Positions 7,710 to 15,733 of a DNA stretch of 64,000 nucleotides are shown piece after piece. Below the pieces are notes generated by a model, which was not told the origin of the DNA, searched no databases, and worked only from the letters and a program-made list of their open reading frames with translations. Position 1 is the first letter of the stretch; every line of letters begins with the position of its first letter. Location: contig OZ248539.1 in assembly GCA_965234685.1 (NCBI GenBank), positions 1,116,001-1,180,000 of the forward strand, in the 5' to 3' direction. Position numbers and translations under genes: made by a program. This DNA comes from Fimbriimonas planktonicus. GTDB lineage: Bacteria > Armatimonadota > Fimbriimonadia > Fimbriimonadales > Fimbriimonadaceae.

Positions 7710-9276
7710 CGCCTAAATACACCTTGAGTCCCTTCACAACCGCTCCCGCAACTGACGCAGGGAAGTCCGCCTGCAACATTCGAGCACGGTCATTCGGATG
7801 ATTGATGAATCCGAGTTCTAACAACACACCAGGCATTTTCGACATTCTCAAAACTGCAAAGCCACTGTTGTAAATCCGCTTATCACTCCATACGCCGATA
7901 CTCGGAAGCCCGTTGATTTTAGCAAGCTGTTGCTGAAGACACCGGGCCAAAAGTTCCTTGACCGCGCTTGGTCCGTGGAAGAACGTGATCGATCCTGAAG
8001 TGGAAGCTTTCGCCGTGGAGTTGATGTGCACGGAGATAAAGAAGTCCGCTTTGTTCCGATTCGCCACTTCGGCACGCTCAGTGAGTCCGATGAATACATC
8101 CGTTCTCCGAGTCATGATCACCGTCGCGCCCGCCGCCTTTAGCTGTTCTGCTAGAGCCAGCGAGACTTTAAGCGTTAACTCCTTTTCTCGGGCGATTCCA
8201 GATTTGGCGCCACCATCTTTCCCGCCATGGCCAGGATCAACAACGATGAGCTTGCCCGCGAGCTTCCCGTTTCCGATGGCCGGTTTGATGAGCTGGATAC
8301 TCACACCCGAAGCGTCGGTCCAGATTTCGTAGCCCATGGGCCGGTCGAGAATGAATCGGATCACCGAACTCGTTCCTTCTTTCGTGACCGAAACGTTGGT
8401 TACACCGGAAGCTTTCGCCGCTTCTGGGTTTGAGATCGCGATGGCGACGTTCGGCAGAACGAGTTCGAAGACGTTTGGTTCGATCATCCGCAATTGCGGG
8501 GCGGATGTCAGGGGCACTACGGTTCGAAGCTGAATGATGCTCGACGTGGCATTGTCGGTCTGCACGACCAAATCAAGTGGAATGTCTCCCGATGGATCAA
8601 CAGGCGGTTCTACGGGCGGTATCTGTGTTGGCTCCGTACTCACGGGAGGTGGCGTTCCAACTGGGCTTTGCGATGTGTCTGCGATCGGAAGCGGGTTCGT
8701 CAAGGGAGCCGCGGGAAGACTGAATGAGTACTGCTCTGGCCCGTTCGGAATGTCCCACGAATATAGGCTTGAGATAATCCGCACGCCATCAGGTCCCTGT
8801 TGGAGCTTGATGCCCTTCGGCACCTGAGCTGGACTGGCGATGATCTTTGCTCCACGAATTTCAAGAATCTTGCCTGCATCTAGCGTGACGGACGAAACCG
8901 GAAGGGCAAACTTGATCTGTCCGCCAGCGAACTTTCCGATGGCAACTGATTTGAGCACACGTCCGATTCGATCCCACTCGGTTTCACCACCAAATTCGGC
9001 CATGGCCTTGCGGAAGGGAATACTTTGGCTTCCGGCAAAGGTTCGGTGAGGGAAATCGACTTTTCGGCCAGCGACGGTGAGAGTGACCTTATCGCTGCGA
9101 AGCGTGGCATCCCAGCCGATAGAGGGAAGAAGTTCGATTGGGACAAAGCATTCGTCGCCAAGGCGGTACCCACGAAGCGGTTTTTCCGCGCCGATGTACT
9201 GAACCTCTGCGGGCTGCAATTGTGCTGCAGCCGTCGCCACCGCCATCCCTAGCGTAAAGCAGACAAGTAGTCGCAT
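7699..9276 (-). CDS. N-acetylmuramoyl-L-alanine amidase (Amidase_3) with N-terminal wall-binding region
   Basis: 525 residues. A signal peptide (CFTLGMAVATAAAQ) is followed by a copper-amine-oxidase-N-like segment (about 25-90), an AMIN-like beta domain (about 225-320) after a Pro/Thr linker, and a C-terminal Zn amidase domain. Zinc ligands are visible in VDPGHGGKDGG (about 342-352), the Glu of REKELTLKV and SVHINSTAKA; the catalytic Glu lies in VLLELGFINHP near the end. It cleaves the MurNAc-L-Ala bond in periplasmic peptidoglycan, typically in cell separation. ATG follows an AGGGAT ribosome binding site. Its promoter overlaps the tRNA-Val promoter head to head. Confidence 0.93.
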   Translation of the reverse strand: MRLLVCFTLGMAVATAAAQLQPAEVQYIGAEKPLRGYRLGDECFVPIELLPSIGWDATLRSDKVTLTVAGRKVDFPHRTFAGSQSIPFRKAMAEFGGETEWDRIGRVLKSVAIGKFAGGQIKFALPVSSVTLDAGKILEIRGAKIIASPAQVPKGIKLQQGPDGVRIISSLYSWDIPNGPEQYSFSLPAAPLTNPLPIADTSQSPVGTPPPVSTEPTQIPPVEPPVDPSGDIPLDLVVQTDNATSSIIQLRTVVPLTSAPQLRMIEPNVFELVLPNVAIAISNPEAAKASGVTNVSVTKEGTSSVIRFILDRPMGYEIWTDASGVSIQLIKPAIGNGKLAGKLIVVDPGHGGKDGGAKSGIAREKELTLKVSLALAEQLKAAGATVIMTRRTDVFIGLTERAEVANRNKADFFISVHINSTAKASTSGSITFFHGPSAVKELLARCLQQQLAKINGLPSIGVWSDKRIYNSGFAVLRMSKMPGVLLELGFINHPNDRARMLQADFPASVAGAVVKGLKVYLGDGK

Positions 9277-9290
9277 ATCCCTGCGTTTTG

Positions 9291-9319
9291 ATTATACGGT
9301 GACAAACGGAAAAAACCAA
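9291..9319 (-). promoter_or_regulatory. Promoter of the amidase gene
   Basis: Minus strand: -35 TTGGTT (9319-9314), 17-base spacer, -10 TATAAT (9296-9291). The start codon is at 9276 with an AGGGAT site between, so this mRNA has a short leader. It is interleaved with the tRNA promoter on the other strand. Confidence 0.7.
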
Positions 9320-9327
9320 GCTATAAT
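9299..9327 (+). promoter_or_regulatory. Promoter of tRNA-Val
   Basis: -35 GTGACA (9299-9304), 17-base spacer, -10 TATAAT (9322-9327), thirteen bases before the mature tRNA start. It matches the sigma-70 consensus at 11 of 12 positions. Its -35 lies between the -10 and -35 of the divergent amidase promoter. Confidence 0.8.
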
Positions 9328-9339
9328 TTCTTTCCACCG

Positions 9340-9415
9340 GGGCGGTTAGCTCAGTTGGTAGAGCGTCTCGCTTACACCGAGAATGTCGGGGGTTCGAGCC
9401 CCTCACCGCCCACCA
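9340..9415 (+). tRNA. tRNA-Val (anticodon TAC)
   Basis: Complete cloverleaf of 76 bases. Acceptor GGGCGGT pairs with ACCGCCC, D arm is GCTCAGTTGGTAGAGC, anticodon arm TCTCG-CTTACAC-CGAGA reads TAC, T arm GGGGGTTCGAGCCCCTC carries TTCGA. Discriminator A and the 3' CCA (9413-9415) are encoded. The first gene of the sugar transporter starts 34 bases downstream with no terminator between. Confidence 0.97.
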
Positions 9416-9449
9416 CCCCGAAACAGGTCCATAGTGTGTCGATTCCGCG

Positions 9450-10328
9450 ATGAAGCCAGGTCGAAAGAATAATCTGACGGGCTACCTGTTTATCGCACCT
9501 TGGCTGATCGGGTTCTTCGTTTTCACCTTTGTACCGTTCCTTCAAAGCATCTACTTGTCGTTCACCCGATACAACATCATCACGCCTCCAAAGTGGGTTG
9601 GGTTTGCGAACTACCAAATGCTGCTCACGCAGGATGAGCTGTTTTGGAAATCTGCGCTAGTCACGGTCAAGTTCGCCCTGATTCACGTACCATTGGCGGT
9701 TGTTGTCGGAGTTTGCCTTGCTCTGCTGCTGAACAGAGAAGTAAAGGGGATCGCGGCGTATCGCACGATTTTCTTCCTTCCGTCCATCGTGCCAACTGTA
9801 GCCACATCGGTGGTCTTTCTTTGGATTCTTAACCCAACCACCGGACTGATCAACAATTTGCTCCGGAATTTTGGGATTCAAGGACCGGCCTGGCTGAATG
9901 ACCCGTTCTGGGCGTTCTGGGCGCTTGTCATCATGAGCCTTTGGGGCGTTGGCGGATCAATGGTGATCTATTTGGCCGGACTCAAGGACATTCCGATTCA
10001 CCTTTATGAAGCCGCGATCATTGACGGAGCGAGTCCAGCGAAGCGGTTGCGCCACGTGACGCTGCCGATGCTTTCGCCGGTCATCTTCTTTAACCTCGTG
10101 ATGGGCGTTATTGGGGCGTTCCAGTACTTCACGCAAGCGTTCGTGATGACCCCGAACGGCGGTCCTCAAGACAGCACCCTTTTCTACTCGCTGTACCTGT
10201 TCAACCGAGCTTGGAAGTACTACGACATGGGTTATGCCAGTGCGATGGCGTGGATTCTGTTCTTGATCGTGGTGACCCTGACGGCGATTGTCTTCCGATC
10301 TCAGAAGAAGTGGGTGCACTATGGTTAG
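9450..10328 (+). CDS. Sugar ABC transporter permease (MalF/UgpA type)
   Basis: 292 residues, six transmembrane helices, binding-protein-dependent transport family of carbohydrate importers (CUT1). The N-terminal LFIAPWLIGFFVFTFVPF and the cytoplasmic EAA loop EAAIIDGASPAKRLRHVTLP (about 187-206) that contacts the ATPase are clear. It forms the inner-membrane channel with the second permease. No Shine-Dalgarno is seen at its ATG, and the tRNA-Val promoter lies upstream without an intervening terminator. The binding-protein gene starts eight bases inside its 3' end. No ATPase gene is present in this operon. Confidence 0.93.
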   Translation: MKPGRKNNLTGYLFIAPWLIGFFVFTFVPFLQSIYLSFTRYNIITPPKWVGFANYQMLLTQDELFWKSALVTVKFALIHVPLAVVVGVCLALLLNREVKGIAAYRTIFFLPSIVPTVATSVVFLWILNPTTGLINNLLRNFGIQGPAWLNDPFWAFWALVIMSLWGVGGSMVIYLAGLKDIPIHLYEAAIIDGASPAKRLRHVTLPMLSPVIFFNLVMGVIGAFQYFTQAFVMTPNGGPQDSTLFYSLYLFNRAWKYYDMGYASAMAWILFLIVVTLTAIVFRSQKKWVHYG

Positions 10329-11664
10329 GAACCTGAAGTGGGTTGCCTTCTTGTTGCTGGCCCTTGGCTTTGGTGCGTTCGTGTTTAGTCAGAAACCGCC
10401 AAGCCAGCGAAAATATCCCAATCGCATCGAAGTGCGGTTCTGGCACCGGTGGGGGGGCGAATGGGCGAAGGTTGTTGCCGATATCGCCGAGCGCTATAAC
10501 CAGTCGCAGACAAAGTACGAGGTCGTGCCGTTGTCGATTCCTGGCTCGGGCGCCGACTCGAAGCTGACGCTCGGCATCATTGGCGGTAATCCGCCCGATG
10601 TGATGTCGATGTGGAACGGAGCGATTCCGTCGCTCGCTTCAAATGGACTTCTTACTCCGCTTGAAGAGGTAATGCCACCGGAAGACCAAGCTCGTTTTAT
10701 GAACGACAGTTATCCGGTCATTCGCGACTCGGGTCGGTTTGATGGGAAAACCTACGGCGTCACCATCGGCAGCGACCTCTATGCTCTTTACGTCAACGAA
10801 GAACATTTGAAAGAGCTCGGCTTGAACGTCGAGGACTTCCCGAAGACGCTTGAGGGGGTCTGTGAACTCGGGAATCGGCTGAACAAAACGGATGCAAACG
10901 GGAACCTAACCAGACTTGGGTTCCTCCTCAACAGCTTTTCTTTCGTTGCATACAACTTCGGGCCGGGTTTTTACGATCCGGCGTCTGACTCTCTTACCTT
11001 GAATTCGGCTGCGAACCTAAGGGCGCTTGAGTTCATTACCGAAGAACGCCGGAAGATCGGCTTCGAACGCGTCACGCGTTTTCAGGCTGGTCTAAACACC
11101 GGTTCCGATACGGGGGGCTGGCCGTTTATCACGGGCGACCTTTCGATCACGATCGATGGTCAGTGGCGGGTTGAAGAGATTCGAAAGTACCGACCGGACA
11201 TGAAGTATCGGGTGATTCCCATCCCTCCGCCGGCGACAAACGGGCGAGCGATGGGCGGCACGATTTCCGGCAACTTCATGGTGATCCCAACTTCCGCGAA
11301 GCAAAAGGAAGGCGCGTGGGATTTCATTCGATTTTGGTCAGGTTTCGCGGATAAGGAAGCGTCTGCCCGGTGCTTCAACGATGGAGGCTGGTTGCCGCTC
11401 TTTCCGGATCTTGTCGAAACCAAGACATTCCAGGCATGGTTGAAGCAGGGTCCAGAGTTTCAGGGCTTCATCGATATTCTATCGAGCGAAAACTGCTTGC
11501 CGATGCCGCCGGTTCCGTACTTGCAATTCTTGAACGACCAAATTGGCAGGGCGGAAGATCAAGCGGTGCGCGGGACACTCTCGCCAAAAGCTGCGCTGGA
11601 AAAGTTGCGCTACACGGTAGCAGAAGAACAGCGTAAGCGAAAGTCGCTTGGATACGAGGAGTAA
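10321..11664 (+). CDS. Sugar ABC transporter substrate-binding protein, membrane-anchored
   Basis: 447 residues from ATG 10321, which overlaps the permease stop; earlier in-frame starts are inside the permease gene. A basic N-terminus and hydrophobic helix (about 5-22, WVAFLLLALGFGAFVFS) is an uncleaved anchor or signal peptide; no lipobox Cys is present. The mature part is a family 1 extracellular binding protein: RFWHRWGGEW start, GNPPDVMSMWNGAIPSLASN, and the late GGTISGNFMVIPTSAKQKE. It should capture an oligosaccharide or glycerol-phosphate-like solute for the two permeases flanking it. The sugar cannot be told from sequence. Confidence 0.92.
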   Translation: MVRNLKWVAFLLLALGFGAFVFSQKPPSQRKYPNRIEVRFWHRWGGEWAKVVADIAERYNQSQTKYEVVPLSIPGSGADSKLTLGIIGGNPPDVMSMWNGAIPSLASNGLLTPLEEVMPPEDQARFMNDSYPVIRDSGRFDGKTYGVTIGSDLYALYVNEEHLKELGLNVEDFPKTLEGVCELGNRLNKTDANGNLTRLGFLLNSFSFVAYNFGPGFYDPASDSLTLNSAANLRALEFITEERRKIGFERVTRFQAGLNTGSDTGGWPFITGDLSITIDGQWRVEEIRKYRPDMKYRVIPIPPPATNGRAMGGTISGNFMVIPTSAKQKEGAWDFIRFWSGFADKEASARCFNDGGWLPLFPDLVETKTFQAWLKQGPEFQGFIDILSSENCLPMPPVPYLQFLNDQIGRAEDQAVRGTLSPKAALEKLRYTVAEEQRKRKSLGYEE

Positions 11665-11667
11665 TCA

Positions 11668-12510
11668 ATGGAAAAAGGCAACCGACTCCTGATCCATATC
11701 GTTCTGATCTGCCTCTCCATTCCGGCAATTCTGCCGCTGATCTGGATGATTTCGACCTCGTTCAAAGCGGAGACCCAGATTTACACCAACACTGGGATGC
11801 AGAGCTTTCAGATCAGCAGTCTGTGGCCGAGCCCGATGCATCCGCAAAACTATTCGGAGGCGCTCCAAACCGTGCCGTTTGGGACCTACCTTCGAAACAC
11901 GCTTATTCTCTGCCTGCTGACGGTTCTTGGAGCGGTGGGTTCAAGTTCGGTCGTCGCCTACGGATTTGCGAGAATTGACTTCAAGGGCAAAGAAATGTGG
12001 TTCGCCTTGATGGTAGCAACCATGGCCCTGCCCGGTCAGGTCACGATGATTCCGGTCTTTACCATCTTCCGGAATCTCGGCTGGTACGGAACCCCTCTGC
12101 CGCTGATCGTGCCCGCTTTCACCGGTTCGGCGTTCTTCATTTTCTTGCTGACCCAGTTCTTCCGAACGCTTCCGGCGGAGATGGCGGAGGCCGCACGGGT
12201 GGATGGCTCTTCCGAGTGGCGAATCTTCACCCAACTCGTTTTGCCGTTGTCCAAACCCGCGTTGGCGACTTGCGCGCTGTTCCAGTTTCTTGGAACCTGG
12301 AACGACTTCTTCGGGCCTTTGCTGTATCTGAACGATCCGAACAGCTACACGTTGGCTTACGGGCTTCAGCAGTTCTTGAGCCTGCACGGCGGAAAGTGGG
12401 CTCAACTGATGGCGGCAAGCACCATCTTCACGATACCGATCATCGTATTGTTCTTCTTCGCTCAGAAGACCTTTATCCAGGGAATCGCGACGACCGGCGG
12501 CAAGTCGTAA
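11668..12510 (+). CDS. Sugar ABC transporter permease (MalG/UgpE type)
   Basis: 280 residues, six transmembrane helices, second channel subunit of the CUT1 importer. Typical features are LPLIWMISTSFK at the N-terminus and the EAA loop EAARVDGSSEWRIFTQLVLP (about 173-192). A strong GAGGAG ribosome binding site precedes the ATG, three bases after the binding-protein stop. The gene ends base-to-base against the convergent DUF6941-like gene. As in several CUT1 systems, the ATP-binding subunit must come from another locus (a shared MsmK/UgpC-like protein). Confidence 0.94.
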   Translation: MEKGNRLLIHIVLICLSIPAILPLIWMISTSFKAETQIYTNTGMQSFQISSLWPSPMHPQNYSEALQTVPFGTYLRNTLILCLLTVLGAVGSSSVVAYGFARIDFKGKEMWFALMVATMALPGQVTMIPVFTIFRNLGWYGTPLPLIVPAFTGSAFFIFLLTQFFRTLPAEMAEAARVDGSSEWRIFTQLVLPLSKPALATCALFQFLGTWNDFFGPLLYLNDPNSYTLAYGLQQFLSLHGGKWAQLMAASTIFTIPIIVLFFFAQKTFIQGIATTGGKS

Positions 12511-12936
12511 TCACTCGCTCAGCGGGGGCGGGCTTTGTTGGGCTTGCACTTGTCGAACTTCTAGGCGCAGTTCTTTCTTGATGTCGCCGTCAATGAATAC
12601 GGTGAAACTGTACGTCCCAAATTTCGGGAACGTGTAGTTGTCGAAGTTCACGATAATGTTGGCGATCGGTGGAAACTCCGGCGTGCCATCAATTCGGATT
12701 TCGCCGCCTATCCGTCCGCTTACAGGGCGGCCGTCGGAGTCGGTGACTTCAACGATCCACTCGCGGACGCGGCCGTAGTCGCCGCGGGACGCTTGGAAGA
12801 CCAGCACCAAGCACATTTTCGGGTGCGTGATAGGCTCAGCGGTCGCCCCGAGCGTGCCAAAGATGCCAAGAATGCTCAGCTTCTCCTGCTGATCGATGAG
12901 CGCGTAATCTGAGAGAGCGGCTACGGAAACGTCCAC
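12511..12936 (-). CDS. DUF6941-like protein
   Basis: 141 residues, no signal peptide, start GTG. The pattern resembles the DUF6941 family: an N-terminal DVSVAALSDYALIDQQEKLSILGIF segment, a central MCLVLVFQASRGD strand, and a Gly/Phe-rich beta C-terminal part (NFDNYTFPKFGTYSFTVFIDG), consistent with a beta sandwich. The family has no established function. TATACT six bases before the GTG points to its own leaderless transcript. It converges with the sugar transporter and diverges from the deacetylase-like gene. Confidence 0.65.
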   Translation of the reverse strand: MDVSVAALSDYALIDQQEKLSILGIFGTLGATAEPITHPKMCLVLVFQASRGDYGRVREWIVEVTDSDGRPVSGRIGGEIRIDGTPEFPPIANIIVNFDNYTFPKFGTYSFTVFIDGDIKKELRLEVRQVQAQQSPPPLSE

Positions 12937-12942
12937 CGTTGC

Positions 12943-12948
12943 AGTATA
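12943..12948 (-). promoter_or_regulatory. Candidate -10 hexamer, leaderless geometry
   Basis: TATACT on the minus strand, six bases before GTG 12936. The underlying GTATAC is palindromic and could also serve the divergent gene starting at 12956. Confidence 0.55.
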
Positions 12949-12955
12949 CGAACGG

Positions 12956-13708
12956 ATGCGGCATCATAGGGCCATGCTGGCGGCATTGTTAGGTCTAACG
13001 GTTGCGTTTGATGGACCCAAGATCGTTCCGGGCAAGCCCAGCCGAACGGTAGTTCTGACTTATCACGACATCATTCCGAAGCGGACGCAGGCTTCGGTTT
13101 GGTTTGATTGCACTGTGGATGAGTTCCGGCAGCAACTGGACTGGCTGTCCAAGCAAGGCGCGACGTTTGGCTCCGTTTCAAGTCTAAAGAGGTCGTTGAC
13201 TGAAAAAGCAATTCCTCCGCCAACAGTCGTGATTACGTTTGCCGACGGGTATCGGGGATTTTTCATGTATGCCCTGCCAGAGCTGCGTAAGCGCAAGATT
13301 CCGGTCGCGATGTTTGTCCATACGGACTACGTGGGCTCTGCAATCGGGCGGCCGAAGATGAGCTGGGATGAACTGCGCGAATGCCACAGCCAAGGGGTAA
13401 CCATCGCCTCTCAGACTGCCTCACACCCCGCTGATTTGGCGAAGCTGACCGATCAGCAAGTGAAGTCGGAGTTCCTGAAATCGCAGATGCGCCTTCGGAG
13501 CGAATTGCCTTCGAAGCTTCCGAGCTATTTGGCGTATCCGAACGGCAAGTACGACCAGCGCTCGGCTGCTTTTGCCGAGCAGGTTGGGTATGAAATGGCG
13601 TTCACGGAAGCCCAACGACCGGCCGAACGGGCACCTTCGCTCTATCTCGTTCCTCGCTACGTACATACCAAGTATCGGGAAGCTTGGCGAGCTGTTTGGA
13701 GGAAGTAA
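12956..13708 (+). CDS. Polysaccharide deacetylase-fold protein with altered catalytic motifs
   Basis: 250 residues; start ATG 12956 or ATG 12974, the latter giving a compact signal peptide (MLAALLGLTVAFDG) behind AGGG. The NodB/CE4 fold is clear: TVVLTYHDIIPK, a strand ending TFADGYRGF (about 89-97), WDELRECHSQGVTI, SHPADL and YLAYPNGKYDQRS. Two key positions are changed: the catalytic base of TFDDG is Ala (TFADG), and the first metal His of the HTxxH motif is Gln (SQTASH). The metal Asp and second His remain. It may bind sugar without hydrolysing it, or use another mechanism. It sits three bases before the DUF255 gene. Confidence 0.75.
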   Translation: MRHHRAMLAALLGLTVAFDGPKIVPGKPSRTVVLTYHDIIPKRTQASVWFDCTVDEFRQQLDWLSKQGATFGSVSSLKRSLTEKAIPPPTVVITFADGYRGFFMYALPELRKRKIPVAMFVHTDYVGSAIGRPKMSWDELRECHSQGVTIASQTASHPADLAKLTDQQVKSEFLKSQMRLRSELPSKLPSYLAYPNGKYDQRSAAFAEQVGYEMAFTEAQRPAERAPSLYLVPRYVHTKYREAWRAVWRK

Positions 13709-13711
13709 ACC

Positions 13712-15733
13712 GTGGCAAATCGACTTCAAAATTCGGGCTCTCTTTACTTGCGGCAGCATGCCGACCAGCCAGTCGATTGGTGGCCTTGGGGGCAGGAAGC
13801 TCATGCCGAGGCGCAGCGTCGAGATGTCCCGATTCTTTTGAGCGTTGGCTATTCCGCCTGCCACTGGTGCCATGTGATGGCCCACGAGTCGTTTGATGAT
13901 CCAGAGATCGCGGCGAGGCTGAATGAATCGTTCGTCTGCATTAAGCTGGACCGCGAAGAGCGGCCGGATGTTGATGATCTCTATATGACGGCCGTCCAAC
14001 TGACCTCGGGCCGCGGTGGGTGGCCGATGACCTTGTTTTTGACGCCATCGTTGGAGCCGTTCTTTGCTGGGACGTACTTCCCGAAAGAAGATCGTGACCG
14101 GTATCCGGGATTTCGGACGATTGTGGAGCGGGTGGCGGAGGCTTGGCAAAAGAACCGTGCGGCAATTTATGAAACCGCGAAAGAGCTGAGCGAGAATGTG
14201 GAAGACGCGCTCGGGCGGATGCCGAAGGTTGTTGATCGGTCTTTAGAGTATTGGAACAGCGCGTACGTTACCGACCGGCTTCGAGAAGATTTCGATGAGA
14301 CGAATGCTGGATTTGGAACGGCACCGAAGTTTCCGCCGCACAGTGCGCTCGAGTTCTTTCGACTGACTGGCGATCCGGAGGTGCAGGCGTTGCGGACTTT
14401 CACCTTGCAACGAATGGTTCGGGGCGGGATCTTTGATCAAGTTGGCGGTGGTTTCCACCGGTACTCCACCGATGCGGAATGGCGCCTGCCGCATTTTGAG
14501 AAGATGCTGTACGACAACGCGCTATTGCTTAAAGAGCTCGGGCACGAGACTGACTCCGAGCTTGTTCGTGCGCGGGAAAAGACGGTCGCATGGCTGACGA
14601 CCGAGATGCGGATGGAGGACGGCACCTTTGCCAGCGCACTGGACGCGGATTCTCCTGTGGTCGAGGGTGGTCATGCAGAGGAAGGGATGTTTTACACCTG
14701 GACTTTTGCTGAACTAGAGGGGCATCTGGCCTCAGACGAGCTTGAGTTCATGCGGTCCCACTTTGACCTTCGTGCGGAGGGGAACTACCACGAAGAGGCA
14801 ACGCGGGAGATTTCTGGCCGGAACCTGTTTTCAAGTTCGGAACCTTTGCCAGAACAGCTACCTGCGGTGCTGGAGAAATTGGTGCATGCCCGGAACCTGC
14901 GACCCAGACCGAACCGCGATGATAAGCGCATTGCGGCGTGGAATGGTTTGGTCATCTCTGGACTCGTGGCTTCTGGCGAGATCGAGCTCGCCGCGCGTTG
15001 TGGAGAAGTGTGGCGAAACAACCTCGATTGCCACCAGTTGACCACAGCCGGGCCCGAGGGCAAACCGTTCCTTGATGACATCTCGCATCTAGGAATGGCG
15101 TTCTTGGATCTGTTTGAAGCCACAAATGACAGTCGATGGCACGCGGCCGCTCGGCTTCTTGCTGACCAACTCCGGGAATTCGAGGACACGGAATACGGCG
15201 GGTTCTGGTTGGCGAGAAACGACAGCATGGACCTTTTTGCCCGCAGTAAGCCGGTTTTTGATACGCCGATTCCGAGTGCGAATGCGACGGCGATTCGGTT
15301 ACTTCTGCGGATAGGTCAGACCGAACGCGCGGCGTTTCATCTTTCTCGGTTGTGCGATTGGGTCCAGAAAGCGCCGGGGGCGTGTGAAGCGCTTGCCTCG
15401 GCGATGATCGAGGCTCAAGCCCTCGGCGTAACCGTCGCCCAAGATATCCAGTTTGAACTTACAGCTTCAACGATGACGATAACCGTTCCAGGCGGATTTA
15501 AGTTGAACCGCGATGTGGCTGGTAATGGTCTTCTGATCGCAGCCCTGCTTCATGATGAGGAGGCTGGTGCCAGGCTAATGCCGCTTAAGCACAAGAAGAG
15601 ACCCGACGGCAAGTTTGCGGCCGAGTTGCCTGACGAATGTTATCGGGTGAGCCTTCAGTATCAACTGTGCACGGAAACGGAGTGCTTGCCTTGGCGAAGC
15701 ATCGACATTCAGCTAATTAACGAACGCCCTTAA
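13712..15733 (+). CDS. DUF255 thioredoxin-fold/glycosidase-like protein (YyaL/SSP411 family)
   Basis: 673 residues, GTG start behind a strong GGAGGAAG site. N-terminal thioredoxin-like DUF255 domain with the family opening NRLQNSGSLYLRQHADQPVD and redox motif CHWCH (Cys50, Cys53), then an alpha/alpha-barrel like N-acylglucosamine 2-epimerases (GGIFDQVGGGFHRYSTD, HFEKMLYDNA, WNGLVISGL). Bacterial YyaL and human SPATA20 share this layout; the biochemical function is not settled. Full family length with both halves intact. It converges on the MFS gene with a 17-base overlap. Confidence 0.9.
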   Translation: MANRLQNSGSLYLRQHADQPVDWWPWGQEAHAEAQRRDVPILLSVGYSACHWCHVMAHESFDDPEIAARLNESFVCIKLDREERPDVDDLYMTAVQLTSGRGGWPMTLFLTPSLEPFFAGTYFPKEDRDRYPGFRTIVERVAEAWQKNRAAIYETAKELSENVEDALGRMPKVVDRSLEYWNSAYVTDRLREDFDETNAGFGTAPKFPPHSALEFFRLTGDPEVQALRTFTLQRMVRGGIFDQVGGGFHRYSTDAEWRLPHFEKMLYDNALLLKELGHETDSELVRAREKTVAWLTTEMRMEDGTFASALDADSPVVEGGHAEEGMFYTWTFAELEGHLASDELEFMRSHFDLRAEGNYHEEATREISGRNLFSSSEPLPEQLPAVLEKLVHARNLRPRPNRDDKRIAAWNGLVISGLVASGEIELAARCGEVWRNNLDCHQLTTAGPEGKPFLDDISHLGMAFLDLFEATNDSRWHAAARLLADQLREFEDTEYGGFWLARNDSMDLFARSKPVFDTPIPSANATAIRLLLRIGQTERAAFHLSRLCDWVQKAPGACEALASAMIEAQALGVTVAQDIQFELTASTMTITVPGGFKLNRDVAGNGLLIAALLHDEEAGARLMPLKHKKRPDGKFAAELPDECYRVSLQYQLCTETECLPWRSIDIQLINERP

